From: DAORHV01 sp964434575
GTDB taxonomy: Bacteria > Patescibacteriota > Gracilibacteria > Peribacterales > Peribacteraceae
Assembly: GCA_964434575.1 (NCBI GenBank)
Contig: CAYSWB010000004.1
Location: 1 to 64,000 of the forward strand
Direction: 5' to 3'
Length of the DNA stretch: 64,000 nt
In this document: positions 42,603 through 51,388 of the stretch, one piece after another
Layout: the number at the start of each line of letters is the position of its first letter
Numbering within the stretch: position 1 is the stretch's first letter
Made by a program: the position numbers and the translations under genes
Notes under the pieces: model-generated
Told to the model about the DNA's origin: nothing
Database searches by the model: none
The model's input: only the letters and a program-made list of their open reading frames with translations

Positions 42603-42678
42603 GGGGCTGTAGCTCAGCTGGTAGAGCGCTACATTCGCATTGTAGAGGCCGAGAGTTCGATTCTCTTCAGCTCCACCA
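42603..42678 (+). tRNA. tRNA-Ala(CGC)
   Basis: Acceptor GGGGCTG/CAGCTCC shows the G3-U70 pair that identifies alanine tRNAs. The loop TTCGCAT gives anticodon CGC, and CCA is encoded. Confidence 0.93.
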
Positions 42679-42699
42679 ATATCCAAACCGCGGCGTGGT

Positions 42700-43116
42700 T
42701 CAGCGCCGCTGGCTGTTTCGCAGAGAGATTCTCCCGGCGAGGAAGAACGTCATGAATGCCACGCCAGCGCCAAGCGCCGCCCCCCACGCCATGTCCACGA
42801 CGGTTACGAGGAGGGTCCAGTCTTTGGCGACCGCGAGATTTGTCAGATCGTACGCGGCGTACGTCACAAGACCGAAGAACGCGCCGTGCAGCAGCGCATC
42901 GGACGTTGAACCCCTTCGCACCGCAGGCCTGATGACGAAGAAGACGAGGCCCGCCAGGAACACCAGATAGAACGCAAAGGCTGCGACCCAATTGATCTCC
43001 GTCCGCAACAGGTGGCCGATTTGGTCTTGGTAGAAACGTCTGGCAACCAGCCCGAGCCACGCCAAGTCCAGCGCGACGAAGACCGGGAGCGCAATGCTGT
43101 AGAGCTTCAGAAACAT
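42700..43116 (-). CDS. DUF2177 family membrane protein
   Basis: 138 residues with four hydrophobic helices. The segments ALDLAWLGLVARRFY near the start and HGAFFGLVTYAAYDLTNLA in the third helix are typical of DUF2177. Function is unknown. It follows tspO by 4 bases without a Shine-Dalgarno sequence, so the two form an operon of small membrane proteins. Confidence 0.85.
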   Translation of the reverse strand: MFLKLYSIALPVFVALDLAWLGLVARRFYQDQIGHLLRTEINWVAAFAFYLVFLAGLVFFVIRPAVRRGSTSDALLHGAFFGLVTYAAYDLTNLAVAKDWTLLVTVVDMAWGAALGAGVAFMTFFLAGRISLRNSQRR

Positions 43117-43120
43117 GGTT

Positions 43121-43519
43121 TCAGCGGTGATTGAGGTAGGTGATCGCCATCTGCAGGCACGTCGCGAACGACACCCACAGTAGGTATGGAATCTGCGCGT
43201 ACGCGATCAACGGGGCATACGGGAAGATACTCCGAATGGCCCAGACCAACGTCGCAAGGACAAGAACGATATCGACGCTCGCGAGGATGTTGCTTCTCAA
43301 TCCGAACTGCAGCGGCGTAAACGCCAAGTTGAAGACGATGTTGAGCACAAACGGCAAAACGACCAGCCAGCCGATCTTCTTTTCGCCAGCCATCACGAAG
43401 ACGGCGCCGAACGAAATGATGATGCCGACATACAGAACGGTCCAGACCGGACCGAAGACGGACGCAGGGGGAGCCCACGACGGCTTGATGAGCTCCTGGT
43501 ACCACGCAAAGGTTTCCAT
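43121..43519 (-). CDS. tspO: TspO/MBR family protein
   Basis: 132 residues, slightly short for the family, with five hydrophobic helices. Conserved features include KPSWAPPASVFGPVWTVLY at the first loop and NIVFNLAFTPLQFGL (the W-x-P/F-N-A-F type motif). TspO proteins bind porphyrins and related ligands and are linked to stress and tetrapyrrole handling. A TACCAT on the minus strand ends 7 bases before the ATG. Confidence 0.92.
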   Translation of the reverse strand: METFAWYQELIKPSWAPPASVFGPVWTVLYVGIIISFGAVFVMAGEKKIGWLVVLPFVLNIVFNLAFTPLQFGLRSNILASVDIVLVLATLVWAIRSIFPYAPLIAYAQIPYLLWVSFATCLQMAITYLNHR

Positions 43520-43525
43520 GTCCGC

Positions 43526-43531
43526 ATGGTA
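43526..43531 (-). promoter_or_regulatory. -10 of tspO (leaderless)
   Basis: TACCAT ends 7 bases before the ATG at 43519. Confidence 0.45.
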
Positions 43532-43619
43532 GCACGCGGCACGTCGGCGTGTTTGCGTAAGAATACGGCGTCCCGCTCGTCACGTACTGTAGACACCTTG
43601 ATTCTTTCCCCATTTAGAC

Positions 43620-43775
43620 ATGGGTGCCATCGCCCCCTTTATCATCCTGCTGATCATCGGCCTCATCTTCAGCTACATCCCCATGGACGGCCGCATCAAG
43701 CACATCGGTTACATCGTCATCGGCATCGTGGCCGTCGTCATGTTGCTGCGCACGTTCGGCATCTTAAACGTCTAG
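43620..43775 (+). CDS. 51-residue two-helix membrane protein (Thivi_2564-like)
   Basis: Encodes MGAIAPFIILLIIGLIFSYI, then PMDGRIKHIG and a second hydrophobic segment. The layout of two helices joined by YIPMDG-IK matches small proteins of the Thivi_2564 type, whose function is unknown. A TACTGT about 30 bases upstream may be the -10. Its 3' end overlaps the 3' end of the opposite-strand kinase-like gene by 12 bases. Confidence 0.7.
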   Translation: MGAIAPFIILLIIGLIFSYIPMDGRIKHIGYIVIGIVAVVMLLRTFGILNV

Positions 43776-44660
43776 CGGCAGGTCCATCGCCCTTCGGAAG
43801 ACGGGGAGCGCGGCTTCCCGTGTTCCGAATGTGCGGCGTTCGCCATGAATCATCTCGCTGATGGCGACGTACGTCAGTCCTTGCCGGGCGCGGCGCAGAA
43901 AGTCGGGATCCTTCGGTCCCTGGTAGCGCTCGTAGACGGCTTTCACGAAGTCGGCGCCGTACACGAACAGCGCGCCGAAATCATTGGCCGGATCGGCGAT
44001 GCTGCGGTCGCCAAAATCGATGACGCCGGCAAGGCGATCACGGTCGTCGCCCAGCAGGATGTGCCACCATGCGAAGTCTCCGTGCGTGAGCACCGGGCTG
44101 CGCGGAAGCGCATGCGACGCGACCTCGGCATAGTGCCGCTCGCACTTCGCGCGGTCCTCCTCGGAGAGCGTTTTCGCCAGGTACAGGTCGTAGTCCTCAC
44201 GTTGCCGCCCGGACCAGTACGCCCGGCCCTTGGATTCGTTCACGCCCAAACGTATGGCTTCGTCGAGCGGGAACGCATGCAGTTCGGTGAGGAAGCGCGC
44301 CAATTCGGCGGCGATGTAGTCCTTCGTGCCCGCCGGCAGCGGATCGAAAACCTCGGGAAACAATTCCCGGCCGCGGATCATGCGGTAGCCGCCGAACGTC
44401 ATGTCGCTCGCGATACGCGTGTAGCTGGGGATGCGCAGCGTGATGCGGGAGTGCAGTTCGTCCAGTAGCGCGATCTCCTTCGGAAAGAGCCCGATGTACT
44501 CGGGCAGTTTGGGGAAGCGGAACACCCACTCTTCATTGAGGATGATCGCCACGTGGTCCAGGCCTTGCGTGGGCACGCGGAACGCGGCGGAGCGCAGATC
44601 GGGAAACTCGTGCTCGATGCGTGTGAGGTACGGTCCGACATCGAAATCCTTGTCAGTCAT
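43764..44660 (-). CDS. Aminoglycoside phosphotransferase (APH)-like kinase
   Basis: 298 residues with a protein-kinase-like fold. The catalytic loop LTHGDFAWWHILLGD matches HGD-x4-N, although the usual Asn position is His. The metal site is GVIDFGDRSIADPANDFG. APH-like enzymes phosphorylate small molecules, including antibiotics but often choline, homoserine or sugars; resistance should not be assumed. It is the last gene of a three-gene run: the ATG at 44660 overlaps the end of the preceding gene by 8 bases. Confidence 0.82.
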   Translation of the reverse strand: MTDKDFDVGPYLTRIEHEFPDLRSAAFRVPTQGLDHVAIILNEEWVFRFPKLPEYIGLFPKEIALLDELHSRITLRIPSYTRIASDMTFGGYRMIRGRELFPEVFDPLPAGTKDYIAAELARFLTELHAFPLDEAIRLGVNESKGRAYWSGRQREDYDLYLAKTLSEEDRAKCERHYAEVASHALPRSPVLTHGDFAWWHILLGDDRDRLAGVIDFGDRSIADPANDFGALFVYGADFVKAVYERYQGPKDPDFLRRARQGLTYVAISEMIHGERRTFGTREAALPVFRRAMDLPLDV

Positions 44661-45204
44661 GGGTATGTGTCGTACCGTCGATGATCTTCTTGGCGATGCC
44701 GCGGATGTCGCCGTTGCCTCCCGTGATGCCCTCGGTATACACGGCATGCACCAGGAGTCCCGCGTGCTTGCCGTCGTGCAGCACGTAGGCGCGGAAGCGC
44801 TTGCGCTCGATCTTCAGCTGGACCTGACGCTGCAGGACCATGGTGATCTCGGCGCCTTTCAATCCGGATTTCGTCGTGAATTCTGCGGTGACCTTTGCCG
44901 TCGGGCAGCTGTAGCGAGAATATCCGCCGTCTGCGTTGCAGTAACGCGTGAGGATATCGATGCCGTCCTGGAACGTGAGGATGTCGTGCGCCTCTGCCCA
45001 TGCGGTGCGCTTGAAGCCGGATCCGCCCCTGAACTCCGCGATGTTCTGGTTCGGCGCGCCGGTGAAGTCGGCGAGGTACTGCACCTGCCAGTTCGAGGGA
45101 TAGTCCACGCGGAACGAACCGACTTCTATGCCGACCGCCGACGCCAAAACGGGCGTCGCGAGCGCGAGCATTGCAGCGAATGCAAAGAAAGAACGCCGCA
45201 TCAT
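44653..45204 (-). CDS. Exported protein of unknown function
   Basis: 183 residues: a signal peptide (MRRSFFAFAAMLALATPVLA) and a soluble domain with FRVDYPSNWQVQYL near its start, similar in style to PsbP/DUF1795-like lipid- or stress-associated domains (YPSNW is common in such folds). The first ATG overlaps the nitroreductase stop (ATGA), so translation is coupled. Function unknown. Confidence 0.7.
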   Translation of the reverse strand: MMRRSFFAFAAMLALATPVLASAVGIEVGSFRVDYPSNWQVQYLADFTGAPNQNIAEFRGGSGFKRTAWAEAHDILTFQDGIDILTRYCNADGGYSRYSCPTAKVTAEFTTKSGLKGAEITMVLQRQVQLKIERKRFRAYVLHDGKHAGLLVHAVYTEGITGGNGDIRGIAKKIIDGTTHTHD

Positions 45205-45770
45205 GCGTACATGGTGTATGTTTCTTTGATCGGCTTGATGGAACGCGGCATGACGATTTCGCGGCTCTCGAGCCGCTGGGCGTAGCCCAGCATGATGCCA
45301 CCGACAACCGTGTGACCTTTTTTCAACCCAAGCGTTTTGCGCACGCCTTCCTCATGCAGCGATACCCAGCACGATCCCAAGCCCAGCGCGGATGCGCCCA
45401 GGAGGACGTGCGTCATGGCGACCACGCACGAATATTCCAGCTCGCGGGGATTCCAGACCACGTCCTGCGTGCCGGCCGAGGCGGCCGTGTCGCAGGTGAC
45501 CACAATGAATGCGCCGGCTCCCTCCACGAAGTTCCCGTAGCACGAGGATTCCATCAATGCGCTGCGCAGCTTGCGGCCCTTGATGACGTGAAAATGCCAC
45601 GGTTGCAGGTTTTTGACGCTCGGGGCGTGGCCGGCAACCGCAAGCAACCGCAGGATCAGGTCGTCGGAGACCTCCTTCGCGCCGAAGAAGCGGACGCTGT
45701 CGCGGTGCATGCAGACGTTCGTGAAATCATCGAACGCTGCGGCGCCTGGGTGGAATGCTTGGTCCGGCAT
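45201..45770 (-). CDS. Nitroreductase family protein
   Basis: 189 residues. FMN-binding features include SVRFFGAKEVSDDLILRLL, APSVKNLQPWHFHVI (the S-x-N-x-QPW-F motif), and GLGSCWVSLH with a terminal SREIVMPRSIK segment. These enzymes use FMN and NAD(P)H to reduce nitro compounds, quinones or flavins. It is the first gene of an operon with the exported protein and the APH-like kinase. The promoter is a perfect TATAAT ending 7 bases from the ATG. Confidence 0.9.
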   Translation of the reverse strand: MPDQAFHPGAAAFDDFTNVCMHRDSVRFFGAKEVSDDLILRLLAVAGHAPSVKNLQPWHFHVIKGRKLRSALMESSCYGNFVEGAGAFIVVTCDTAASAGTQDVVWNPRELEYSCVVAMTHVLLGASALGLGSCWVSLHEEGVRKTLGLKKGHTVVGGIMLGYAQRLESREIVMPRSIKPIKETYTMYA

Positions 45771-45776
45771 GCCCGG

Positions 45777-45782
45777 ATTATA
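45777..45782 (-). promoter_or_regulatory. consensus -10 of nitroreductase operon, overlapping obg stop
   Basis: TATAAT on the minus strand ends 7 bases from the ATG at 45770. Its inner TAA (45778-45780) is the stop codon of obg. Confidence 0.65.
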
Positions 45783-47100
45783 GATGGTCCGAAACGTCGA
45801 CGGAACCGATGAAGACTTTGGTGCCCGTGCCGCCGCCCAATTTCTCGAGTGCCTTCTGGAGTCCGATGCGCTTGAGCACGTCGGCGAAGCGCAACACCGC
45901 GCCCTGGTTCTTGAAATCGGTCATGCGGACGAATTGTTCCAGGCGGCGGCCGGTGACCAGAACCGAACCGTCTTCGCGCTGCTCGACGCGGTACGAACCC
46001 ATCCGCTCGGACAGCAGGTGGGGCTTGAGCACCGTCAGTTTTGCTTCGCGCTCAAGGTCCTCTGCGGTTTCCTCCTGCTCGGCGGTCAGGCGCTTCTCGC
46101 GCTCGGCCAGCACTTCCGGCAGCAGCGCTTTCATCAGGTCATCGGTACCGCGGTGCGCGGCGGCCGAGACGGACGCGAATACCTTGATTTTGGCTTTCTT
46201 CAGCAATTTCTCCCACTCGGAGGCGTCGCCGCCGACCAGGTCGACTTTGTTAAGCACCACGAATTCTTTCTTCTTGGTCAGGGTGGGGGAGTAGGCCTTC
46301 AGCTCGTTGCGGATGGCTTTGTAGTCGGCGACCAGGTCGTCGTGGTCGATATCCAGCAGATGAATGAGGATGCCGCAACGTTCGATGTGCTTGAGGAACT
46401 TGTCACCCAGGCCCTTGCCTTCACTGGCACCCTCGATGAGACCGGGCACGTCGCAAAGCACGAATTCGCGGTCGAACACCTTCACGACTCCCAGGTTGGG
46501 GACCAGCGTGGTGAAGTGGTACTCGGCGATTTTGGGGCGGGCCGACGATACGGCGGCGATGAGCGACGACTTACCGACGCTGGGGTACCCGATGATGCCC
46601 ACGTCTGCGACGAGCTTCAGCTCCATGGCCACGGACCGCTTCTCGCCCGGCTCGCCGAGCTCGGCGAAATCCGGCGCCTGACGGGTGGATGACTTGAAGT
46701 GGGCGTTGCCGTAACCGCCTTTGCCGCCATGGGCGATGACGATCTGGTCTCCGTGACGCTGGAGGTCCGCGATGGGCTTGCCGATGCGTTGCCCGGTCGT
46801 GCGGTCGTATTCGGCAACGATGGTTCCGGGCGGCACGCGCAGGATGAGGTCCTCGGCCGCGTGGCCGTTCAAGCACTTGCCGGAGCCGTGTTCTCCGTTT
46901 TTGGCGGCGAAACGTTTCTTGCTGGCGAAGTCCGAGAGCGTGTCGGTGTTCTCGTCCGCGAGCAGAATGACGTTGCCGCCGCGTCCGCCGTCTCCGCCGA
47001 ACGGACCGCCGCGCGGCTCGCCCTTCTCGCGGCGCCACGCGACGCAACCGTCGCCGCCCTTGCCGCCCTGGATGTCGATGATGACTTCGTCGATAAACAT
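45778..47100 (-). CDS. obg: GTPase Obg
   Basis: 440 residues with all three Obg parts. The Gly-rich N-terminal Obg fold is FIDEVIIDIQGGKGGDGCV to about 158. The G domain has GYPSVGKSS (G1), DVPGLIEGA (G3) and NKVDL (G4). The C-terminal OCT domain begins near YRVEQREDGSVLVTG. Obg acts in 50S ribosome assembly and the stringent response. Start at 47100 matches the family. A TATACT ends 10 bases before the ATG. Confidence 0.96.
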   Translation of the reverse strand: MFIDEVIIDIQGGKGGDGCVAWRREKGEPRGGPFGGDGGRGGNVILLADENTDTLSDFASKKRFAAKNGEHGSGKCLNGHAAEDLILRVPPGTIVAEYDRTTGQRIGKPIADLQRHGDQIVIAHGGKGGYGNAHFKSSTRQAPDFAELGEPGEKRSVAMELKLVADVGIIGYPSVGKSSLIAAVSSARPKIAEYHFTTLVPNLGVVKVFDREFVLCDVPGLIEGASEGKGLGDKFLKHIERCGILIHLLDIDHDDLVADYKAIRNELKAYSPTLTKKKEFVVLNKVDLVGGDASEWEKLLKKAKIKVFASVSAAAHRGTDDLMKALLPEVLAEREKRLTAEQEETAEDLEREAKLTVLKPHLLSERMGSYRVEQREDGSVLVTGRRLEQFVRMTDFKNQGAVLRFADVLKRIGLQKALEKLGGGTGTKVFIGSVDVSDHL

Positions 47101-47109
47101 TGTTCGGGG

Positions 47110-47115
47110 AGTATA
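47110..47115 (-). promoter_or_regulatory. -10 of obg (near-leaderless)
   Basis: TATACT on the minus strand ends 10 bases before the ATG at 47100. Confidence 0.5.
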
Positions 47116-47169
47116 GAAGAAAGGTTTTGGGCCAGCAATGCAGCCGGACTGCAACTTGACTCCCGGCAT

Positions 47170-47196
47170 TTGGCACTCTACACTAGAGAGTGCTAA
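47170..47196 (+). promoter_or_regulatory. CIRCE operator with embedded -10 upstream of dnaK
   Basis: TTGGCACTC-N9-GAGTGCTAA matches the HrcA operator TTAGCACTC-N9-GAGTGCTAA at 17 of 18 arm positions, with the exact 9-base spacer. A TACACT -10 box (47179-47184) sits inside the spacer, so bound HrcA would block the promoter. hrcA itself is not in the window. Confidence 0.93.
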
Positions 47197-47215
47197 TTCC
47201 CGTAACCACACAACC

Positions 47216-49138
47216 ATGTCCAAGATCATCGGTATCGACCTCGGCACAACCAACTCGTGCGTCGCCGTCATCGAAGGAGGCCAACCCCAAGTCATCCCCA
47301 ACAGCGAGGGCAGCAACACGACTCCGTCCGTCGTCGGCTTCAAGGACAGCGAGGTCATCGTCGGCATCGCCGCCAAGCGCCAGGCCGTCACCAACCCCAA
47401 AAACACCGTCTTCTCGGCCAAGCGTTTCATCGGCAAGCGCGCCGATGAAGTGAAGCAGGACGCCAAGCACGTCCCGTACGAAGTGAAGGCGGGCAAAGAG
47501 GGCCGCGCAGTCGTTTCCGTAAACGGCAAGGACATGTTCCCGCAGGAAATCAGCGCCAAGGTTCTCATCAAGCTCAAGAAAGACGCCGAGGCGTACCTGG
47601 GCCAGCCCGTCACCAAGGCCGTGATCACGGTCCCGGCGTACTTCGACGACAACCAGCGACAGGCCACCAAGGAGGCCGGTGAAATCGCCGGTCTGGAAGT
47701 GGTCCGCATCATCAACGAGCCGACCGCCGCCACGCTGGCCTACGGCTTGGACAAGAAAAAAGAAGAGAAGGTGATCGTGTACGACCTGGGAGGCGGCACG
47801 TTCGACGTGACGGTGCTGGAGATCTCCGGCGACGGCCACTTCGAGGTCCAATCCACCAACGGCGACACGCACTTGGGCGGCGACGACTTCGACCAGGTGA
47901 TCGTGGAGTGGCTCTTGTCCGAATTCAAGAAAGACCAGGGCATCGACCTCTCCGGCGACAAGATCGCGTTGCAGCGCCTGCGCGAGTCCGCCGAGAAGGC
48001 CAAGATCGAGCTTAGTTCGACCAACGAGACCGAAATCAACCTGCCCTTCATCACCGCCGACGCCACCGGTCCGAAGCACCTGAACACCAAGCTGTCCCGC
48101 GCCAAGCTGGAAGCGCTGGTGGGCGATCTCATCGAGCGCACCGCCAAGCCGTGCTTGGCAGCGCTGAAGGATGCCGGCCTGTCCAAGGGCGACATCAACG
48201 AAGTGGTGCTGGTGGGCGGCATGACGCGCATGCCGGCCGTGCAGGCCAAAGTGAAGGAATTGTTCGGCAAGGAGCCGCACAAAGGCGTGAACCCGGACGA
48301 AGTCGTGGCGATCGGCGCGGCCATCCAGGCCGGCCAGATCGGCGGCGACATCAACCGCGACATCACCATCGTCGACGTCATTCCGCTGTCGGTCGGCATC
48401 GAAACGCTCGGCGGCGTGGCCACCAAGCTCATCGAGCGCAACACGCGCATCCCGACCAGCAAGAGCCAGATCTTCTCCACCGCCGCGGACAACCAGACGT
48501 CGGTGGAAATCAACGTCGTGCAGGGCGAGCGCGAGATGGCCTCCGACAACAAGTCGCTCGGACGCTTCATCCTGGACGGCATCCTCTCCGCCCCGCGCGG
48601 CCTGCCGCAGATCGAGGTCACGTTCGATATCGACACCAGCGGTCTGCTGCACGTGAAGGCCAAGGACAAAGGCACGGGCAAAGAGCAGCACATCTCCATC
48701 CAGGGCTCCACAGGTCTGAGCAAGGACGAGGTGGAGAAGATGAAGAAAGACGCCGAAATGAACGCCGAAGAGGACAAGAAGAAGCGCGAGCGCATCGACG
48801 CCAAGAACACGGCCGATGCCCTCGTCTTCAACCTGGAAAAGCAGATGCGCGAGCACGACGCGAAGATTTCCGACGACGTGAAGAAGAAGGTCAACACGAA
48901 GATGAACGACCTGCGCGATGTGTTGAAGAAAGACGATTCTTCCGTCGACGACATCAAGAAAGCGACCGAAGAACTGGCGAAGGAGGCGCAGGAAATCGGC
49001 AAGCTCGTTTACGAAGAAGCCCAGAAGAAAGCCAAGGAGGAAGAGGCCGGCAAGGGCAAAGACGGCGTCGTGGACGCGGAAGTGGTCGACGACAAGAAGG
49101 CCGATGACAAAGACGGTAAGCCGAAAAAGAAGAAGTAG
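47216..49138 (+). CDS. dnaK: Chaperone DnaK (Hsp70)
   Basis: 640 residues, full length. The ATPase domain starts SKIIGIDLGTTNSCVAVIEG and includes VPAYFDDNQRQATKEAGEIAGL, YDLGGGTFDVTVLEI and VGGMTRMPAVQ. The substrate-binding domain contains DVIPLSVGIETLGG and DIDTSGLLHVKAKDKGTGKE, and the lid ends in a Lys/Asp-rich tail. With DnaJ and GrpE it folds and rescues proteins. Those genes may lie in or beyond the assembly gap 4 bases after the stop. Heat control by HrcA is predicted from the CIRCE element. Confidence 0.98.
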   Translation: MSKIIGIDLGTTNSCVAVIEGGQPQVIPNSEGSNTTPSVVGFKDSEVIVGIAAKRQAVTNPKNTVFSAKRFIGKRADEVKQDAKHVPYEVKAGKEGRAVVSVNGKDMFPQEISAKVLIKLKKDAEAYLGQPVTKAVITVPAYFDDNQRQATKEAGEIAGLEVVRIINEPTAATLAYGLDKKKEEKVIVYDLGGGTFDVTVLEISGDGHFEVQSTNGDTHLGGDDFDQVIVEWLLSEFKKDQGIDLSGDKIALQRLRESAEKAKIELSSTNETEINLPFITADATGPKHLNTKLSRAKLEALVGDLIERTAKPCLAALKDAGLSKGDINEVVLVGGMTRMPAVQAKVKELFGKEPHKGVNPDEVVAIGAAIQAGQIGGDINRDITIVDVIPLSVGIETLGGVATKLIERNTRIPTSKSQIFSTAADNQTSVEINVVQGEREMASDNKSLGRFILDGILSAPRGLPQIEVTFDIDTSGLLHVKAKDKGTGKEQHISIQGSTGLSKDEVEKMKKDAEMNAEEDKKKRERIDAKNTADALVFNLEKQMREHDAKISDDVKKKVNTKMNDLRDVLKKDDSSVDDIKKATEELAKEAQEIGKLVYEEAQKKAKEEEAGKGKDGVVDAEVVDDKKADDKDGKPKKKK

Positions 49139-49142
49139 GCCG

Positions 49143-49242
49143 NNNNNNNNNNNNNNNNNNNNNNNNNNNNNNNNNNNNNNNNNNNNNNNNNNNNNNNNNN
49201 NNNNNNNNNNNNNNNNNNNNNNNNNNNNNNNNNNNNNNNNNN
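49143..49242. other. assembly gap (100 N)
   Basis: Exactly one hundred undetermined bases, the conventional size for a scaffold join of unknown length. Gene order across it is not proven. Confidence 0.98.
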
Positions 49243-49248
49243 TCCAGC

Positions 49249-49740
49249 CTAGCGTCCGGTCGGCGGGCCCATGATGTCGCGCGTGGCCTTCAGGAACACC
49301 TGCGCGGGCCCGGTGATAACGCCAGGGAGGTTCTCGCCGACCCGTCCTCCGATCGTGCCCCACATTTGGTGCGACAGGCGGCCCGGAGTATTCAGCACGT
49401 CGCGGAAGGCGCCGGGGGATGTGAACGAACCCACGAGCATTTGGTTGAAACCGGTGTGGTGCCCAATGGACAGCAGCGTGGTGGCCCCGAGGAACGTGGA
49501 AACGCTCTGGATGGGATGGCGGGCAATGTTGCCGGCAAAGCGCCCGAGAGCGCGGCCGGGAGCTTTCAGGATGCGGGCGGTAAGACTTTCTCCACGGGGC
49601 TGCTGGCGTTCGGCAGGTGCGGGACGGCCGCCTTGCGCCGGGCGCGCAGAGTTCCTGTTGCCGCGCCGGACGATGATCACATCGTCATCGCCGGTGTTCT
49701 CTGCGGGGGTTTCAGGGGCTGTTCCACGGAATGCGTACAT
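49249..49740 (-). CDS. Hypothetical protein, basic N-terminus
   Basis: 163 residues. The N-terminal 60 are disordered and Arg/Pro/Gln-rich. The rest has one moderately hydrophobic stretch (SVSTFLGATTLLSIG) and Gly-rich loops. It ends near the assembly gap but has a stop codon, so it appears complete. It follows the gene at 49756 by 15 bases in the gap operon. No family recognised. Confidence 0.6.
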   Translation of the reverse strand: MYAFRGTAPETPAENTGDDDVIIVRRGNRNSARPAQGGRPAPAERQQPRGESLTARILKAPGRALGRFAGNIARHPIQSVSTFLGATTLLSIGHHTGFNQMLVGSFTSPGAFRDVLNTPGRLSHQMWGTIGGRVGENLPGVITGPAQVFLKATRDIMGPPTGR

Positions 49741-49755
49741 GATGGAGGAGGGAAA

Positions 49756-50178
49756 TTAACGCTTCTTTTTCTCGAGGTTCGACTTCAGGATCTCGTGGCG
49801 GATGCGCGACACGGCGGCGACGCCGTCGAGTTGCTCGGCCGACATTTCGTCAGACTGCAGCCAGATCTGAATAAGCGCGGAAGCGCCGCTGGCGCCGATG
49901 GTCGCGAAGTATTCCGCCCAGGACTCTTCGGAGATTTTGGTCGGATCCGGGACTTTGGCCGTTTTGTCGCCGACGGCCGACTTGCGCATGAATTCCTGCA
50001 TGCCGGGCATTTCGAAGCGCGATTGCTGGATGTTCTTCTTGATCGTCTCGGCGTCTTCGTAGGCGTCGATCGTCTCGGTTTTGAGAGCAGGCTTCCATTT
50101 CTTGGTCATGTCGGCGGGAAGCTTCTGAAACAGCTCGATTTCCTCGGCGACGAGATACAGCGTGTTGTCGGTGGGCAT
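49756..50178 (-). CDS. Hypothetical helical protein downstream of gap
   Basis: 140 residues, soluble, mostly helical (VAEEIELFQKLPADMTKKW, ASALIQIWLQSDEMSAEQLD), with a basic C-terminus (SNLEKKKR). The ATG at 50178 is 20 bases after the gap stop, so the genes are likely co-transcribed. No family recognised. Confidence 0.65.
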   Translation of the reverse strand: MPTDNTLYLVAEEIELFQKLPADMTKKWKPALKTETIDAYEDAETIKKNIQQSRFEMPGMQEFMRKSAVGDKTAKVPDPTKISEESWAEYFATIGASGASALIQIWLQSDEMSAEQLDGVAAVSRIRHEILKSNLEKKKR

Positions 50179-50198
50179 GTGCGCTCGGGGTGGAGGAA

Positions 50199-51209
50199 TT
50201 AGAGCTTCTTGCCGACGAACTCGGCCAACTCGACGAGGCGGTTGCTGTAACCCCACTCGTTGTCGTACCACGAGAAGGCCTTCACCATCTTGCCGTCGCC
50301 GGCCACCTGGGTCAGCGGGGCGTCGATGATGGAGCTGCGCGGGTCGCCGACGTAGTCCTTCTGGACCAGCGGGCGCTCCTCGTAACCGAGAATACCCTTC
50401 ATTGTACCTTCGGCGGCTTTCTTGAACGCGGCGTTCACGGCCTCCACGGTCGTCGGCTTGCTGACGATGACCGTGAGATCGGTGATGCTACCCGTCGGAG
50501 TCGGCACGCGCAGGGAAATACCGTTCATCTTGCCATTGAGCTCGGGGATGACGAGGCCGATCGCCTTGGCCGCGCCGGTGGAGCTGGGAACGATGTTGAT
50601 GGCTGCGGCGCGGGCGCGGCGCAGGTCTTTGTGGGGGAGGTCGAGCAGGTTCTGGTCGTTGGTGTAGCTGTGGATGGTGTTCATCAGGCCGTACTCGATG
50701 CCGAACGACTCGTGCAGCACCTTGGCCATGGGGGCCAGACAGTTGGTCGTGCAGGAAGCGTTGGAGATGACGTGCATGGTCTTGGGATCGTACGTCTCGT
50801 GGTTCACGCCGATGCAGAATGTGCCGTCGGCCTTGTCCTTGCACGGGGCGGAGATGATGACTTTCTTGGCACCGGCTTTCAGGTGGGCGGCGGCAGCCTC
50901 GCGACCGGTGAAGAAACCGGTGCACTCCAGCACAACGTCCACCTTCATATCCTTGTGGGGGAGCAGGGAGGGGTCTTTCTGTGCGGTGAGCAGGATCTCT
51001 CCGTAACCGCCAATCATCAGCTTGTCCTTGGTATGAGAGGCCTTTCCGTTGAAGCGGCCGTAGGTCGAGTCGAACTCGAACAAGTGCGCCAGCGTTTCGC
51101 CATCGGTGAGATCGTTGATGAGAACGACCTTCATGGACGGATGCTTCTCCAGGATAATGCGAAGAGCCTGGCGTCCGATGCGGCCGAAGCCGTTAATCGC
51201 GAGATTCAT
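50199..51209 (-). CDS. gap: Glyceraldehyde-3-phosphate dehydrogenase
   Basis: 336 residues. NAD-binding start INGFGRIGRQALR, the catalytic Cys153 in SNASCTTNCLAP, phosphate-site TGAAKAIGLVIPELNGK, and the terminal WYDNEWGYSNRL are all canonical. It oxidises glyceraldehyde 3-phosphate to 1,3-bisphosphoglycerate, the NADH-forming step of glycolysis upstream of pyk. A TACACT on the minus strand (51240-51245) lies 31 bases before the ATG. Confidence 0.98.
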   Translation of the reverse strand: MNLAINGFGRIGRQALRIILEKHPSMKVVLINDLTDGETLAHLFEFDSTYGRFNGKASHTKDKLMIGGYGEILLTAQKDPSLLPHKDMKVDVVLECTGFFTGREAAAAHLKAGAKKVIISAPCKDKADGTFCIGVNHETYDPKTMHVISNASCTTNCLAPMAKVLHESFGIEYGLMNTIHSYTNDQNLLDLPHKDLRRARAAAINIVPSSTGAAKAIGLVIPELNGKMNGISLRVPTPTGSITDLTVIVSKPTTVEAVNAAFKKAAEGTMKGILGYEERPLVQKDYVGDPRSSIIDAPLTQVAGDGKMVKAFSWYDNEWGYSNRLVELAEFVGKKL

Positions 51210-51388
51210 ACGGAAATGGGAAGGAAAGAATTGTCTGTGAGTGTAGCAGTTTCAGACGGCAATCCGGTCACAATCCGGTCAAGTCCGCGAGTCGTACCAG
51301 ATGGAGTGGGTATTGCTGTTTAGTATATTGTAGAACATTTTACTAATTTAGACAAGTACGCTAGAATAGTGACATACACACAAACACC

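Noticed and set aside
43764..44660. Antibiotic resistance gene (aminoglycoside phosphotransferase)
   Set aside because: Only the general APH fold is visible; the subfamily and substrate are unclear and the context is not a mobile element.
49100..49260. Absence of dnaJ/grpE after dnaK as a biological feature
   Set aside because: An assembly gap of unknown true length begins 4 bases after the dnaK stop, so absence cannot be judged.
47183..49363. A 726-codon open frame antisense to dnaK running through the gap
   Set aside because: It crosses the undetermined bases and mirrors dnaK. Long frames antisense to dnaK are a known artefact.
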